Shown here one piece after another: positions 1 through 8,373 of a stretch of 64,000 nucleotides of DNA. Below the pieces are notes generated by a model. That model was not told the origin of the DNA. It worked only from the letters and a program-made list of their open reading frames with translations, and made no database searches. Both the position numbers and the translations under genes were made by a program. The stretch spans positions 127,482 through 191,481 of the forward strand of contig CAYUPI010000006.1 in NCBI GenBank assembly GCA_964446585.1, written 5' to 3'. The first letter of the stretch is position 1. Each line of letters begins with the position of its first letter. Source of the stretch: CAYUPI01 sp964446585. Its GTDB lineage: Bacteria > Verrucomicrobiota > Verrucomicrobiia > Limisphaerales > UBA8199.

Positions 1-1470
1 ACCATCGATTGGCTGGTGAAAAATGTCCCCAATAACAACGGCAGGGTCGGGATGTTGGGAATTTCCTACCCGGGCTTCTACACGTCCATGGGCATGATCG
101 ATTCGCATCCCGCGCTGAAAGCCGCGTCGCCCCAGGCGCCCATTTCGGATTGGTTCATGGGGGACGACCTCCATCACAACGGCGCATTATTTCTTTCGCA
201 GAACTTCTCTTTCTTTTATGGCTTCGCTCAGCGGCGCGAAGACCCCTTGCATGAAGACACGCGGCCGTTCAACTTCAAGACACCCGACGGCTACGATTTC
301 TTCTTGCGCATGGGGCCACTGGCCAACTCCGACAAGCTCCTGCTCAAGGGCCGGGCGCCGGAGTGGACCGAGTTCCTGACGCATCCCACCTATGACGCCT
401 TTTGGCAGGCGCGCAATATCCGGCCGCATCTCAAAAATGTCCGCTGCGCAGTGATGACGGTCGGCGGTTGGTACGACGCCGAGGATTTCTTCGGCGCGCT
501 CGAGACCTATCAGTGGACCGAGCGGCTGAATCCCGCCACTACCAATATGATCGTCATTGGTCCGTGGTCGCATGGCGGCTGGTCACGTGGGGCCGGCGAT
601 AAATTGGGCGATATCGACTTCCACTCCAAGACCTCTGAGTTTTATCAAGAAAAGCTCGAACTGCCGTTCTTCCGTCACTTCCTGAAAGGCGACACGAATT
701 ACACCGTCACGAAGGCGCACGTGTTCGAGACCGGCACAGCTCAATGGCGTCGCCTGTCGTCCTGGCCGCCGAAGCAAGCCACCCCGCGCACGCTCTATTT
801 CCACGCCAGCGGCGCGCTGGATTTCAACGCGCCAACTGACGGCGACGGGTCTCATGACGAATACTTGAGCGACCCGGCCAAACCCGTGCCCTACACTTTG
901 GAACCCTCGACCGGCTACCCGCGTTCTTACCCGGTCCACGATCAGCGGTTTGCCGCGTCGCGGCCCGACGTGCTGGTGTATGAGACCGAGCCGTTGGCGG
1001 ACGACCTTACCCTCGCCGGACCGCTTAAAGCGACCCTTCACGTTTCGACCACCGGCACCGACGCGGACTGGGTGGTAAAGCTGGTGGATGTTTTTCCTGG
1101 CGACTTTCCCGATCCGAGCCCGAATCCGACTAGTGTCCGAATGGGAGGCTATCAACAACTGGTGCGCGGGGACGTTTTCCGCGGAAAGTTCCGAAACAGC
1201 TTCGAGAAACCCGAGCCGTTCGAGCCGGGCAAACTTACGAAGGTCGAATTCACATTGCCGGACGTGTTCCACGCGTTCCGCCGCGGTCATCGTGTTATGG
1301 TGCAGGTTCAGAGCTCCTGGTTCCCGCTGGTGGACCGCAACCCGCAGACCTTCGTGAACATCCCGACCGCCAAGCCGGAAGACTATCGGAAGGCAACCCA
1401 CCGGGTCTATCGCGGAGGCAAATTCGCTTCTTCGCTCCTGGTGCCGGTGCTGCCCGCGGACGCGCAGTGA
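1..1470 (+). CDS. CocE/NonD family acyl hydrolase (X-Pro dipeptidyl-peptidase type), 5' partial
   Basis: The open frame runs from the first base, so the N-terminus lies outside the window; an in-frame GTG at 16 is unlikely to be the true start. The nucleophile motif GISYPG (Ser at about residue 22 from the window edge) begins the alpha/beta-hydrolase core. The catalytic Asp is probably in GGWYDAEDF and the His in GPWSHGGW. The second half, from about residue 320, has the jelly-roll C-terminal domain of the CocE/PepX family. Members hydrolyse esters or amides such as X-Pro peptides or acyl side chains; the substrate cannot be told here. The protein ends normally at a TGA that overlaps the next frame. 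Confidence 0.9.
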   Translation, partial: TIDWLVKNVPNNNGRVGMLGISYPGFYTSMGMIDSHPALKAASPQAPISDWFMGDDLHHNGALFLSQNFSFFYGFAQRREDPLHEDTRPFNFKTPDGYDFFLRMGPLANSDKLLLKGRAPEWTEFLTHPTYDAFWQARNIRPHLKNVRCAVMTVGGWYDAEDFFGALETYQWTERLNPATTNMIVIGPWSHGGWSRGAGDKLGDIDFHSKTSEFYQEKLELPFFRHFLKGDTNYTVTKAHVFETGTAQWRRLSSWPPKQATPRTLYFHASGALDFNAPTDGDGSHDEYLSDPAKPVPYTLEPSTGYPRSYPVHDQRFAASRPDVLVYETEPLADDLTLAGPLKATLHVSTTGTDADWVVKLVDVFPGDFPDPSPNPTSVRMGGYQQLVRGDVFRGKFRNSFEKPEPFEPGKLTKVEFTLPDVFHAFRRGHRVMVQVQSSWFPLVDRNPQTFVNIPTAKPEDYRKATHRVYRGGKFASSLLVPVLPADAQ

Positions 1471-1679
1471 AACGCGCTACAGGCTTCCAGGTCGAGAACT
1501 GGCTCGGTGCCATCCAGTTGGCGCGCCATGCCTATCCCGAAGCCGAAGCCCTGTTGTTGGCGGGCCCCAATCATCTTCTCGCCCCCACCGCCGCGCTCTC
1601 CCCAAACGAACAGCGCATCGCCCTGGGGCATATTGTCAAACTTTACCGGGACTGGGGTAAGCCCGAACTAGTCTCATGA
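1467..1679 (+). pseudogene. Decayed C-terminal remnant of a TPR-containing Ser/Thr kinase-type protein
   Basis: A 70-residue frame opens with GTG overlapping the preceding stop. It contains YPEAEALLLAG and, near the end, KLYRDWGKPE. These two phrases resemble the last TPR of the large planctomycete/verrucomicrobial kinase-TPR proteins (typically AEPLLLAGYEGL and LVQLYEAWGKPE). No kinase domain or full TPR precedes it, since the upstream gene is a hydrolase. It is best read as a leftover tail rather than a functional gene. A small accessory protein cannot be excluded. Confidence 0.45.
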
Positions 1680-1993
1680 ATCAGAAATAACTTGCATAAC
1701 AAAATTCGGAATTCATGCCTGCTGCAGCCCAAAAACATTGCCAACCCGACAACCAAATTATTTAAGGAATCAATGACTCAGGAGACTAGCGGCCACCTGG
1801 GATAAAAAACTCAAAGACCTTGCGGGGGCTCAGACAACTCGAAGATAACATCGTCGGCGTTCTCGAAGCTCAACGGAAAGTGGAAAGCGTCAGCCTATGG
1901 ATTGACCCTTTCATGGATTCACCCTTTCAACGAAAACGCTTCATCCTCACAAACGTGCCATCGCGGCGTCGAGTGGAGTGACGTTGTCGAGCA
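1680..1993. other. Intergenic stretch, no gene recognised
   Basis: About 310 bp between the TPR remnant and the convergent small membrane gene. It is less GC-rich than its neighbours. It contains one short near-repeat, TGACCCTTTCA / TCACCCTTTCA, near 1904-1930. No open frame with credible protein composition and no clear hairpin were seen. It may be further decay of the kinase-type gene. Confidence 0.4.
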
Positions 1994-2287
1994 TCATTTC
2001 GGCTCTTGTGGCTGCCTCGATAAATGAAAGCTGAGCAACGACAGCAGCGCGATCAAACTCAAGCTTACCAACAAATATGCGGGCCCGTAAGCTGCGCGGC
2101 TAAATGCCCCGCTGTTGAAGAGTGCGTACAGGTCTGTGACCGTGCGGCCGGATTGAAACACGTGGGCAAGCCGGTCCCCGCTAATGCCGGGTGTATTGAA
2201 TTGTAGCAGCAGCATTACCAAGGCTGAAACGCTTAAAGCGACGAGCAAACCGCTAATGAACCGCTGATTCGTATATTTAGTTCTCAT
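1994..2287 (-). CDS. Small two-helix membrane protein, unknown function
   Basis: A 97-residue protein with a basic N-terminus (MRTKYTNQRF), a hydrophobic helix at about residues 11-30 and a second at about 65-86, ending in a short polar tail. The hydrophobicity pattern is that of a genuine membrane protein. No family is recognised. It stands alone on the minus strand, about 125 bp from the next minus-strand gene. Confidence 0.5.
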   Translation of the reverse strand: MRTKYTNQRFISGLLVALSVSALVMLLLQFNTPGISGDRLAHVFQSGRTVTDLYALFNSGAFSRAAYGPAYLLVSLSLIALLSLLSFHLSRQPQEPK

Positions 2288-2412
2288 AATATTTTATGTC
2301 ACGCGCCGCGATGCCCAACGTCGCTGCTCAGTGGCGCGCCGCGAATGACAGCTGAATGCAGACAGACGCGTAATCGGCGCGTCCACTGAAGCAGCCGGGT
2401 TAGCGTTCGTGA

Positions 2413-2775
2413 TCATGTCACAAATATCATTGTAAAGTAAATGTACCATCCACCCATCGAGCAGAATCCGATGCCCAGTCCGGATACGGCGGCGGCCATG
2501 AAACCGTGGCGCCGCGTCGCAAGGTGAACCCCGCATGCAATCACTAAAACCCCGACAACAACGCCCAGCCACCCTTCCGGACAACTCCTGTCATGCGGAA
2601 TCGCGAGCGTGTACATACCTCGCCATACTGCAAGCTGATAAACCGACGCGCGTGCGACGTACCACCCGGCAACCGCGGATCCTACAAATAGCGCAGTCCA
2701 AGGGAATGACCGAAGGAGGCGCGAGAGCGAGACGCCACGCACAGTCGCTGGATTGGATGTTGAAGCAATACCCAT
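2413..2775 (-). CDS. Small membrane protein with three predicted helices, unknown function
   Basis: A 120-residue protein from the ATG at 2775. The frame stays open upstream to 2901, but that extension would be translated from the palindrome at 2798-2876, so the shorter start is preferred. Hydrophobic segments lie at about residues 22-44, 60-80 and 88-115. Cys residues occur in SCPEG and GFCSMGG. No known family is recognised. The protein is probably in the inner membrane; nothing nearby suggests a role. Confidence 0.5.
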   Translation of the reverse strand: MGIASTSNPATVRGVSLSRLLRSFPWTALFVGSAVAGWYVARASVYQLAVWRGMYTLAIPHDRSCPEGWLGVVVGVLVIACGVHLATRRHGFMAAAVSGLGIGFCSMGGWYIYFTMIFVT

Positions 2776-2797
2776 GCGCAACTCTCGCCAACCTGAA

Positions 2798-2876
2798 GCA
2801 GTGTATCGGCCATGCCCGCCTCCACGACTGTCGAAGTGGCCAAGGCGTGTTCGGGCGGGCATGGCCGATACACTGC
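2798..2876. repeat. Perfect 23-bp inverted repeat (REP-like palindrome)
   Basis: Left arm 2798-2820 (begins GCAGTGTATCGGCC) and right arm 2854-2876 (ends GGCCGATACACTGC) are exact reverse complements, separated by 33 bases. The loop contains a minor CCAC/GTGG hairpin. There is no T-run on either side, so it does not look like an intrinsic terminator. Length, perfection and intergenic position suit a REP-type or MITE-type dispersed element. It sits just upstream of the small membrane gene on the minus strand. Confidence 0.8.
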
Positions 2877-2901
2877 GGTTGAACTGAACCGCTGAGTCCA
2901 C

Positions 2902-3386
2902 GAGCCAGGATTATAGGGGAAAGTAACGGAGCGAGCAACTGCCGCAACCGCTGGCGGGTTGCTGGTGGGATCGCGGCGCGGTCGTGTCGGACGTGCCACC
3001 TGGAGGAACGCGGTGAGCGGATGGACCCGACGTGCCCGCCAAGCGCATACTTTGGAACTTAGCAGCCAGTCCGGATAATACGCGTCCGCAGCCGGTTGGA
3101 GCGCGTACGCCAGCGGCAGGGCGGCGGGTATTGGGGAGGTTCAGCCGGTTCATGACGAGTCCAGGGCCGCCGGCTGGGTTGGCCCGATGATCTCAACCAG
3201 AAGCAGTTGCTCACTCCCACAAAACGGACAGACGGGGGGAGGCGGCGCAAAGGGCGCCGGGATTCTTCCTTGAATGCTCGCTTGCGCTTCAGAAATTAAA
3301 CTTGAGGCTTTCAATTCGATTGAGCGTCTAATTTTTATTGGCCCAACCGCCGGCAGCAGGATTACACTGCCGTTTGCCCAGCAGCC
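2902..3386. other. Intergenic region upstream of the Gld-like operon, no gene recognised
   Basis: About 485 bp. Open frames on the minus strand (for example 2911-3153) have the Arg/Pro/Ser-rich composition of random GC-rich sequence and no recognisable domain. The last 100 bases are AT-richer, including TCTAATTTTTATTGG near 3327-3341, and probably hold the operon promoter, but no convincing -35/-10 pair can be assigned. Confidence 0.4.
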
Positions 3387-4349
3387 ATGAACGATAGTCT
3401 GATGATCGAAGTCGCCAATTTAACCAAGCGCTACGCTGGCGTCGTCGCGCTCTCGGATATTTCCTTCAGCGTGGCGCGCGGTGAAGTGGTTGGCTTGCTC
3501 GGTCCCAACGGCGCGGGGAAAAGCACCACGATGCGCATTCTGGCTGGCTACCTGCCCGCCAGTTCCGGCACGGTCCGCATCGCCGGCCGGGACGTTTTCC
3601 GGCAATCCAAGGAAGTGCGTCGGCGCATCGGCTACATGCCCGAAAACAATCCCCTCCACCACGACCTGCGCGTGCGCGAATACTTGAAATTTCGCGCGCG
3701 ACTCAAAGGACTGCGGCGCAAAAGCTCGCGCGAGCGTGTGGACGTGGTGATGGAGCAATGCGGCCTGACCCATGTCAGCCGGCGGATCATCGGCCAGCTT
3801 TCGAAGGGCTATCGGCAGCGCGTCGGCCTGGCCGATGCGCTGGTGCACGAGCCGGAGCTCATCATCCTGGACGAGCCGACCATCGGCCTGGATCCGAACC
3901 AAATCCGGTCCGTGCGCCAACTCATCAAGAGCCTTTCTCCGGCGCATACAGTCCTGATTTCGACCCACATTCTGCCCGAAGCCGAGATGACGTGTAATCG
4001 GATGGTGATCATGTACGAAGGTAAGATCCTGGCGGCGGACACACCGGAGAACCTGCAGCGGCTCATGAGTAGCAACAGCCAGGTCATCGCCGAAATTGCC
4101 GCCTCGAAGGCCGATCTGCAGGAGTGCTGGGCGCAACTGCCTGAGATCGAACAGTTCGATATTTCGCCCTGCGAGGGCAATTACTTTCGATGCGCCCTGA
4201 CGCCGCGCGACGGGCTGGATTTGCGCCCGCAGATTTTCGAACTGGCGCGCGCCCACGGGTGGCCCCTGCGCGAACTGACGCGCAATCACCATTCGCTCGA
4301 AGACATTTTTGTGCAGGTGACCAGGCCCGCCGAGGAGGACGAAGGCTGA
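3387..4349 (+). CDS. ABC transporter ATP-binding protein, GldA-like
   Basis: A 320-residue ATPase. Walker A GPNGAGKST is at residues 39-47, the signature LSKGY at 138-142 and Walker B LIILDEP at 158-164. The usual Q-loop glutamine is replaced by Glu in YMPENN, as is common in GldA-type ATPases. About 100 residues follow the nucleotide-binding domain, as in the GldA/CcmA_ABC group. It should energise the permease encoded immediately downstream, with which it overlaps (TGATG). Gld-type exporters occur well beyond gliding bacteria, so motility is not implied. Confidence 0.9.
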   Translation: MNDSLMIEVANLTKRYAGVVALSDISFSVARGEVVGLLGPNGAGKSTTMRILAGYLPASSGTVRIAGRDVFRQSKEVRRRIGYMPENNPLHHDLRVREYLKFRARLKGLRRKSSRERVDVVMEQCGLTHVSRRIIGQLSKGYRQRVGLADALVHEPELIILDEPTIGLDPNQIRSVRQLIKSLSPAHTVLISTHILPEAEMTCNRMVIMYEGKILAADTPENLQRLMSSNSQVIAEIAASKADLQECWAQLPEIEQFDISPCEGNYFRCALTPRDGLDLRPQIFELARAHGWPLRELTRNHHSLEDIFVQVTRPAEEDEG

Positions 4350-5101
4350 TGCAGGCTTATTGGACCCTGGTCCGACGGGAACTCTCGGGCTACTTCTATT
4401 CGATGACGGGTTACGTCATCATCGCGGCGGCGATGTTTCTCCTGGGCCTCAGCTTCGTCGATCTGCTCAAACAATTGCGGCAGCAGCCGACGCCCATGCC
4501 GGTGACCGAGTTGTTCTTTGTGACCTGGTTCTTCTGGCTGATCCTCCTGCTGACCGCGCCCGTCGTGACCATGCGCCTGTTCGCCCTCGAGAAATTCTCA
4601 GGCACGTTTGAGACATTGATGACGACACCGGTAAGCGATCGCCAGGTGGTCCTGGCGAAATTCAGCGCGGCGATGACGTTTTACGTCCTCCTGTGGCTGC
4701 CGCTGATGGGCTGTGTGCTGGTGGTTCGGTTTTACACCAATGAGCCGGCGGTGTTGGATGTCGGTATCATGAGCAGTACGTTCCTAGGCATTTTGTTGCT
4801 CGGCGGCCTGTTTATTTCGCTCGGCTGTTGCGCCTCGGCTTTGACGCGCAGTCAGGTCACCGCGGCTATGATTAGCCTGGTGTTGAGCGCCAGCCTTTTT
4901 CTTCTAGCCGTGCTGGCCGATCAGACCCCCGCGCAAGCCACCTGGCAATCGCAGGCGCTGTCCTGCTTCGCGCTCTTCGACCTGATGCACGATTACTCCC
5001 GCGGCCAGGTGGACACGCGGCTGGCAGTGTTCTGCGTGTCGGCGACATTGTTTTTCCTGTTCCTGACGCTGCGGATCGTCGAAAGCCGGCGCTGGAAATA
5101 A
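4349..5101 (+). CDS. ABC transporter permease, GldF-like (ABC-2 family)
   Basis: A 250-residue protein starting at the ATG at 4349, which overlaps the ATPase stop by one base. The frame is open further upstream, but that part only shadows the ATPase gene. Six hydrophobic helices are visible, beginning with VIIAAAMFLLGLSF and ending with SATLFFLFLTLRI. A conserved ABC-2 feature, FALEKFSGTFETLMTTPVSD, lies between helices 2 and 3. It forms the membrane part of the exporter together with the preceding ATPase and the following GldG-like protein. Confidence 0.88.
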   Translation: MQAYWTLVRRELSGYFYSMTGYVIIAAAMFLLGLSFVDLLKQLRQQPTPMPVTELFFVTWFFWLILLLTAPVVTMRLFALEKFSGTFETLMTTPVSDRQVVLAKFSAAMTFYVLLWLPLMGCVLVVRFYTNEPAVLDVGIMSSTFLGILLLGGLFISLGCCASALTRSQVTAAMISLVLSASLFLLAVLADQTPAQATWQSQALSCFALFDLMHDYSRGQVDTRLAVFCVSATLFFLFLTLRIVESRRWK

Positions 5102-5102
5102 A

Positions 5103-6587
5103 ATGACCAGCGACCCACAGTCACAACGCAGTTTCTCTCCCTGGCGCAAGTGGACCATCGGCCTGAACGTCGTCCTGATCATTGTGGCCGTGCTGGCCGT
5201 CGTCGCCATGGTCAACTATTTGAGCCGGGATTACTTCCTGCGCTGGCAGGTCAGCGCCCGAACCAAAATCGAGCTGACGCCGCGCACGTTGAGCCTGCTG
5301 CATTCGATTACCAACCGCGTGCGTGTGATTCTCTACTACGACAGGAAGGAGCCGCTCTACAGCACGGTGGCGGACGTGCTGAACCAATACACTTTGGTAA
5401 ACCCGAAGATCTCCGTGCAGACCGTCGATTATCTCCGTGACCCCACCGCCGCGCAGAAAATCAAGACCGATTACAAACTGGCTTCCGCGACCGAGAAGGA
5501 TTTGGTCCTCTTCGAGTGCGAAAGCCGCGTGGTCCCGATCGACGGCAAGGCGCTGACGCGCATTATCTACGAACAAGTGCCCGGCGAAAAGGAGCGCGAG
5601 TTCCGCCGCAAACCAACCGAATTCGAAGGCGAAACCCGGTTCAGCGCCGCCCTGCTGGCGGTCACCAGCCCCAAGCCGCTCCTGGCTTGTTTCCTCCAGG
5701 ATCACCACGAACACCCGCCGGACAGCGGCGGCGATTTCGGTTATCTCAAATTTATCAACGTCCTGAATCAGAATTATGTCGCCGTCCAGTCCCTGTCGCT
5801 GCTGGGCACGAACACCGTGCCGCCGGATTGTAGCCTGTTAATCATCGCAGGCCCCACCGACGCAATCAGCGAGCCGGAACTGGAGAAGCTCGACCATTAT
5901 CTCGCGCAGGGTGGCCGGATGCTGGTCTTGTTCCGAGCGAATTCCATCAGCAAGGAAACCGGTCAGGAGATCACCGGCTTGCAAAAAATCCTCGCCAAGT
6001 GGGGCGTCGATGTTGGCACTCAGGTGATTGAAGATCCGGACCATTTCGTCAGCTCTCGCCGCGACATGGTAGTTACCTCCTTCAACCAAAAGCATTCGCT
6101 GGTCAATCCGCTGCTTGGGTCGGGCCTTTACCTGACCATGCCGCGGACCGTTGCCAGGTTGAAATCAGCAGCGCCTCCGGCCGACGCGCCGCGCGTCGAA
6201 GAACTGGCTCTCACCGGGCCACGCGCGCAGGCCGGCCATGCCGGCCGCCCACAAGCCTTTCCGCTAATCGTGGCGGTCGAGAAAGGGGCCATCCAAGGCG
6301 TGCTCACTGAACGCGGCGCCACGCGCATTGTCGTGGCCGGCGACTCCTTTTTCCTCGCCAACGCCTGGATCGATTCTGCCGGCAATCGCGATTTCGCCGG
6401 CTATGCTATCAATTGGCTGCTCAATCGGGCGCAGTTGCTCGAAGGCATCGGCCCGCGGCCGGTGCGAGAATACAAGATCGTGATGAGCAACACCCAGTTA
6501 CAGCGGGCGCAATGGTTGTTGCTGGCCGCGCTGCCTGGCGGCGTCCTGATGCTCGGCGGCATCGTGCGCCTGCGCCGCCGCAAGTAA
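5103..6587 (+). CDS. GldG-like ABC-type transport auxiliary protein
   Basis: A 494-residue protein starting one base after the permease stop. One N-terminal helix (about residues 17-40) is followed by a large periplasmic region, containing LTPRTLSLLHSI and a GxxDxxSExELEKLDHYL-like segment typical of GldG/DUF4350 proteins. A second helix (about 468-488) closes the chain and is followed by basic LRRRK. The family is always encoded with an ABC-2 permease and ATPase and is thought to form part of the exporter. Its substrate is unknown. Confidence 0.85.
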   Translation: MTSDPQSQRSFSPWRKWTIGLNVVLIIVAVLAVVAMVNYLSRDYFLRWQVSARTKIELTPRTLSLLHSITNRVRVILYYDRKEPLYSTVADVLNQYTLVNPKISVQTVDYLRDPTAAQKIKTDYKLASATEKDLVLFECESRVVPIDGKALTRIIYEQVPGEKEREFRRKPTEFEGETRFSAALLAVTSPKPLLACFLQDHHEHPPDSGGDFGYLKFINVLNQNYVAVQSLSLLGTNTVPPDCSLLIIAGPTDAISEPELEKLDHYLAQGGRMLVLFRANSISKETGQEITGLQKILAKWGVDVGTQVIEDPDHFVSSRRDMVVTSFNQKHSLVNPLLGSGLYLTMPRTVARLKSAAPPADAPRVEELALTGPRAQAGHAGRPQAFPLIVAVEKGAIQGVLTERGATRIVVAGDSFFLANAWIDSAGNRDFAGYAINWLLNRAQLLEGIGPRPVREYKIVMSNTQLQRAQWLLLAALPGGVLMLGGIVRLRRRK

Positions 6588-6591
6588 GCCG

Positions 6592-8373
6592 ATGAACCCC
6601 CGTCAAACGTGGCTCTGGCTCTTTTTGGCCGCGGCGCTATTCGGTTTGGTGTTGATTCAAAACCAATTTTTCCACAGGCATCAAACTGGGCCTGCCAAAG
6701 TCCTTCCGAGCCTGAAACCGTCCGCGGTGACCAGCGTCCAGGTTGCGCTGGCCGGCCCGGTGGACCTCCGCGCCGAACGCACCGCCACCGGCTGGACCTT
6801 GACGAAACCGCTATCGTATCCGGCGCAAAGGGCCAGCATCCAATCGCTTCTGGCCCGACTGGAGCGGCTGACAGCGGCGACGACTATCCGCGCCGACGAA
6901 CTGAAAAATCGGCCCAAGGCCGATGAAGAGTTTGGCTTTGCCAATCCGCAGTCCTCCATTCTTATCGAGCAGCAGGACCAAGAGCGCATCCGGTTGTTGC
7001 TCGGCGCCAGGACTGCGCCGGGTGACCAGTTCTTCCTTCAGGTCGTCGGGGCGGAAAACGTCTATGTAATCGATGCGGCCTTGTTGAAGCTTGTGCCGCG
7101 CACTGCCAACGACTGGCGCGACACGACGCTACTGGACGTCAAACAGATGGTGTTCGACCGTATCACGGTGACGAATGGAACCCGGATATTCGAAATGCAG
7201 CGCGATCCCACGAACTCTGTATGGCGCATGGTCCGGCCGTTCCCCGCCCGCGCCGACGGCGCGAAGATCGAACAGGCGCTGGAAAAACTGCAAGAGCTCC
7301 GGGTCACTCAGTTTGTTTCCGACGACCCGAAAGCGGACTTGGAAGCTCTCAGTCTTCAACCTGCGGATCTCGAACTGTCTTTCAGCCGGGGCGACAACAC
7401 CGTCGCGCTGTTGCAGTTCGGTAAGACCAACACTGATGGCAAGATTTATGTCCGTCGCGCCGGTCAGAACGCGATTGTCACTGCCGCCAATGAGCTGGTC
7501 GACCCCTGGCGCGCGCCCGCCAACGACTTCCGCGATCTTCACTTGCTGGCCTTGACGCGGCCTGTGGACATGATTGAAATCCGCGACGGGGACAACTTTT
7601 CGGTTCAGTGCCAACCTGACAACTCCTGGCGCATTGTGCCGCAGGACTTTGCCGCTGACTCCACGTCTGTTAAAGAGCTAATCGCGGTCTTAAGTGGGTT
7701 GCGCCTTGAGTTCATCCAGGGTGTCGTAACCGAATCCGGTCTGACCAATTACGGATTGGCGCCGCCCTCGCGCCAGTACATCTTCCGTGCCAGGGCGGAT
7801 TCCGCGGCCGGCGCAAGCAATAGCGTCCTCGCCGAGTTGCAATTCGGCACCAACCAGCAGGGCAATGTCTATGTGCGCCGCACAGATGAAAGCTCGGTGT
7901 ACGGCATCGGCACCAATGACTTCCGGCGGTTGCCCGCCGCCGCCTGGCAATTTCGAGAGCGCCGCCTGTGGAATTTCAGCGACGACGACATTGCGGGTGC
8001 GACGATCCAAAGGGGCGGCAAGACCTGTCAAATCATCCGCAAGGAACGATACCACTGGTCAATCGCGCCGGGCTCGCAAGGTCTGATCAAGAACGAACTT
8101 GCGTTGGAAGAAACCATCCGCGGCCTGGCCCAGGTGGCAGCGGCCGCATGGTTGGCGCGAGGGGAGCAGAATCGGGCGCGCTATGGCTTTCGAGAGGACA
8201 GCCTTCACGTCACTCTCGAATTGAAAAACGGCGACAAAGCCAGGGTGGAATTTGGCGGTGAGACGCCGGCGAGTTTTGCCTACGCGGCTGTCACGCTCGA
8301 AAAGCAGCTTTGGATTTTTGAATTTCCCTGGCCATTGTTCCGCGATTTGTTGAGCTCACTGCCCGTGCCTTGA
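6592..8373 (+). CDS. DUF4340 domain-containing protein
   Basis: A 593-residue protein with an N-terminal membrane anchor (residues about 7-25) and a long extracytoplasmic region. That region holds repeated beta-rich units, for example the phrase VYVRRAGQNAIVT and the similar VYVRRTDESSVYGI about 130 residues later, as expected for DUF4340. DUF4340 genes commonly follow GldG-like genes, as here, 4 bp downstream. It is probably an accessory subunit of the same envelope exporter. The biochemical role is unknown. Confidence 0.85.
   Translation: MNPRQTWLWLFLAAALFGLVLIQNQFFHRHQTGPAKVLPSLKPSAVTSVQVALAGPVDLRAERTATGWTLTKPLSYPAQRASIQSLLARLERLTAATTIRADELKNRPKADEEFGFANPQSSILIEQQDQERIRLLLGARTAPGDQFFLQVVGAENVYVIDAALLKLVPRTANDWRDTTLLDVKQMVFDRITVTNGTRIFEMQRDPTNSVWRMVRPFPARADGAKIEQALEKLQELRVTQFVSDDPKADLEALSLQPADLELSFSRGDNTVALLQFGKTNTDGKIYVRRAGQNAIVTAANELVDPWRAPANDFRDLHLLALTRPVDMIEIRDGDNFSVQCQPDNSWRIVPQDFAADSTSVKELIAVLSGLRLEFIQGVVTESGLTNYGLAPPSRQYIFRARADSAAGASNSVLAELQFGTNQQGNVYVRRTDESSVYGIGTNDFRRLPAAAWQFRERRLWNFSDDDIAGATIQRGGKTCQIIRKERYHWSIAPGSQGLIKNELALEETIRGLAQVAAAAWLARGEQNRARYGFREDSLHVTLELKNGDKARVEFGGETPASFAYAAVTLEKQLWIFEFPWPLFRDLLSSLPVP

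Noticed and set aside
2911..3153. An 80-codon minus-strand frame upstream of the Gld-like operon
   Set aside because: Arg/Ser/Pro-rich, no hydrophobic core or motif, and it overlaps a second equally unconvincing frame. It might be part of a dispersed repeat, but I cannot show that here.
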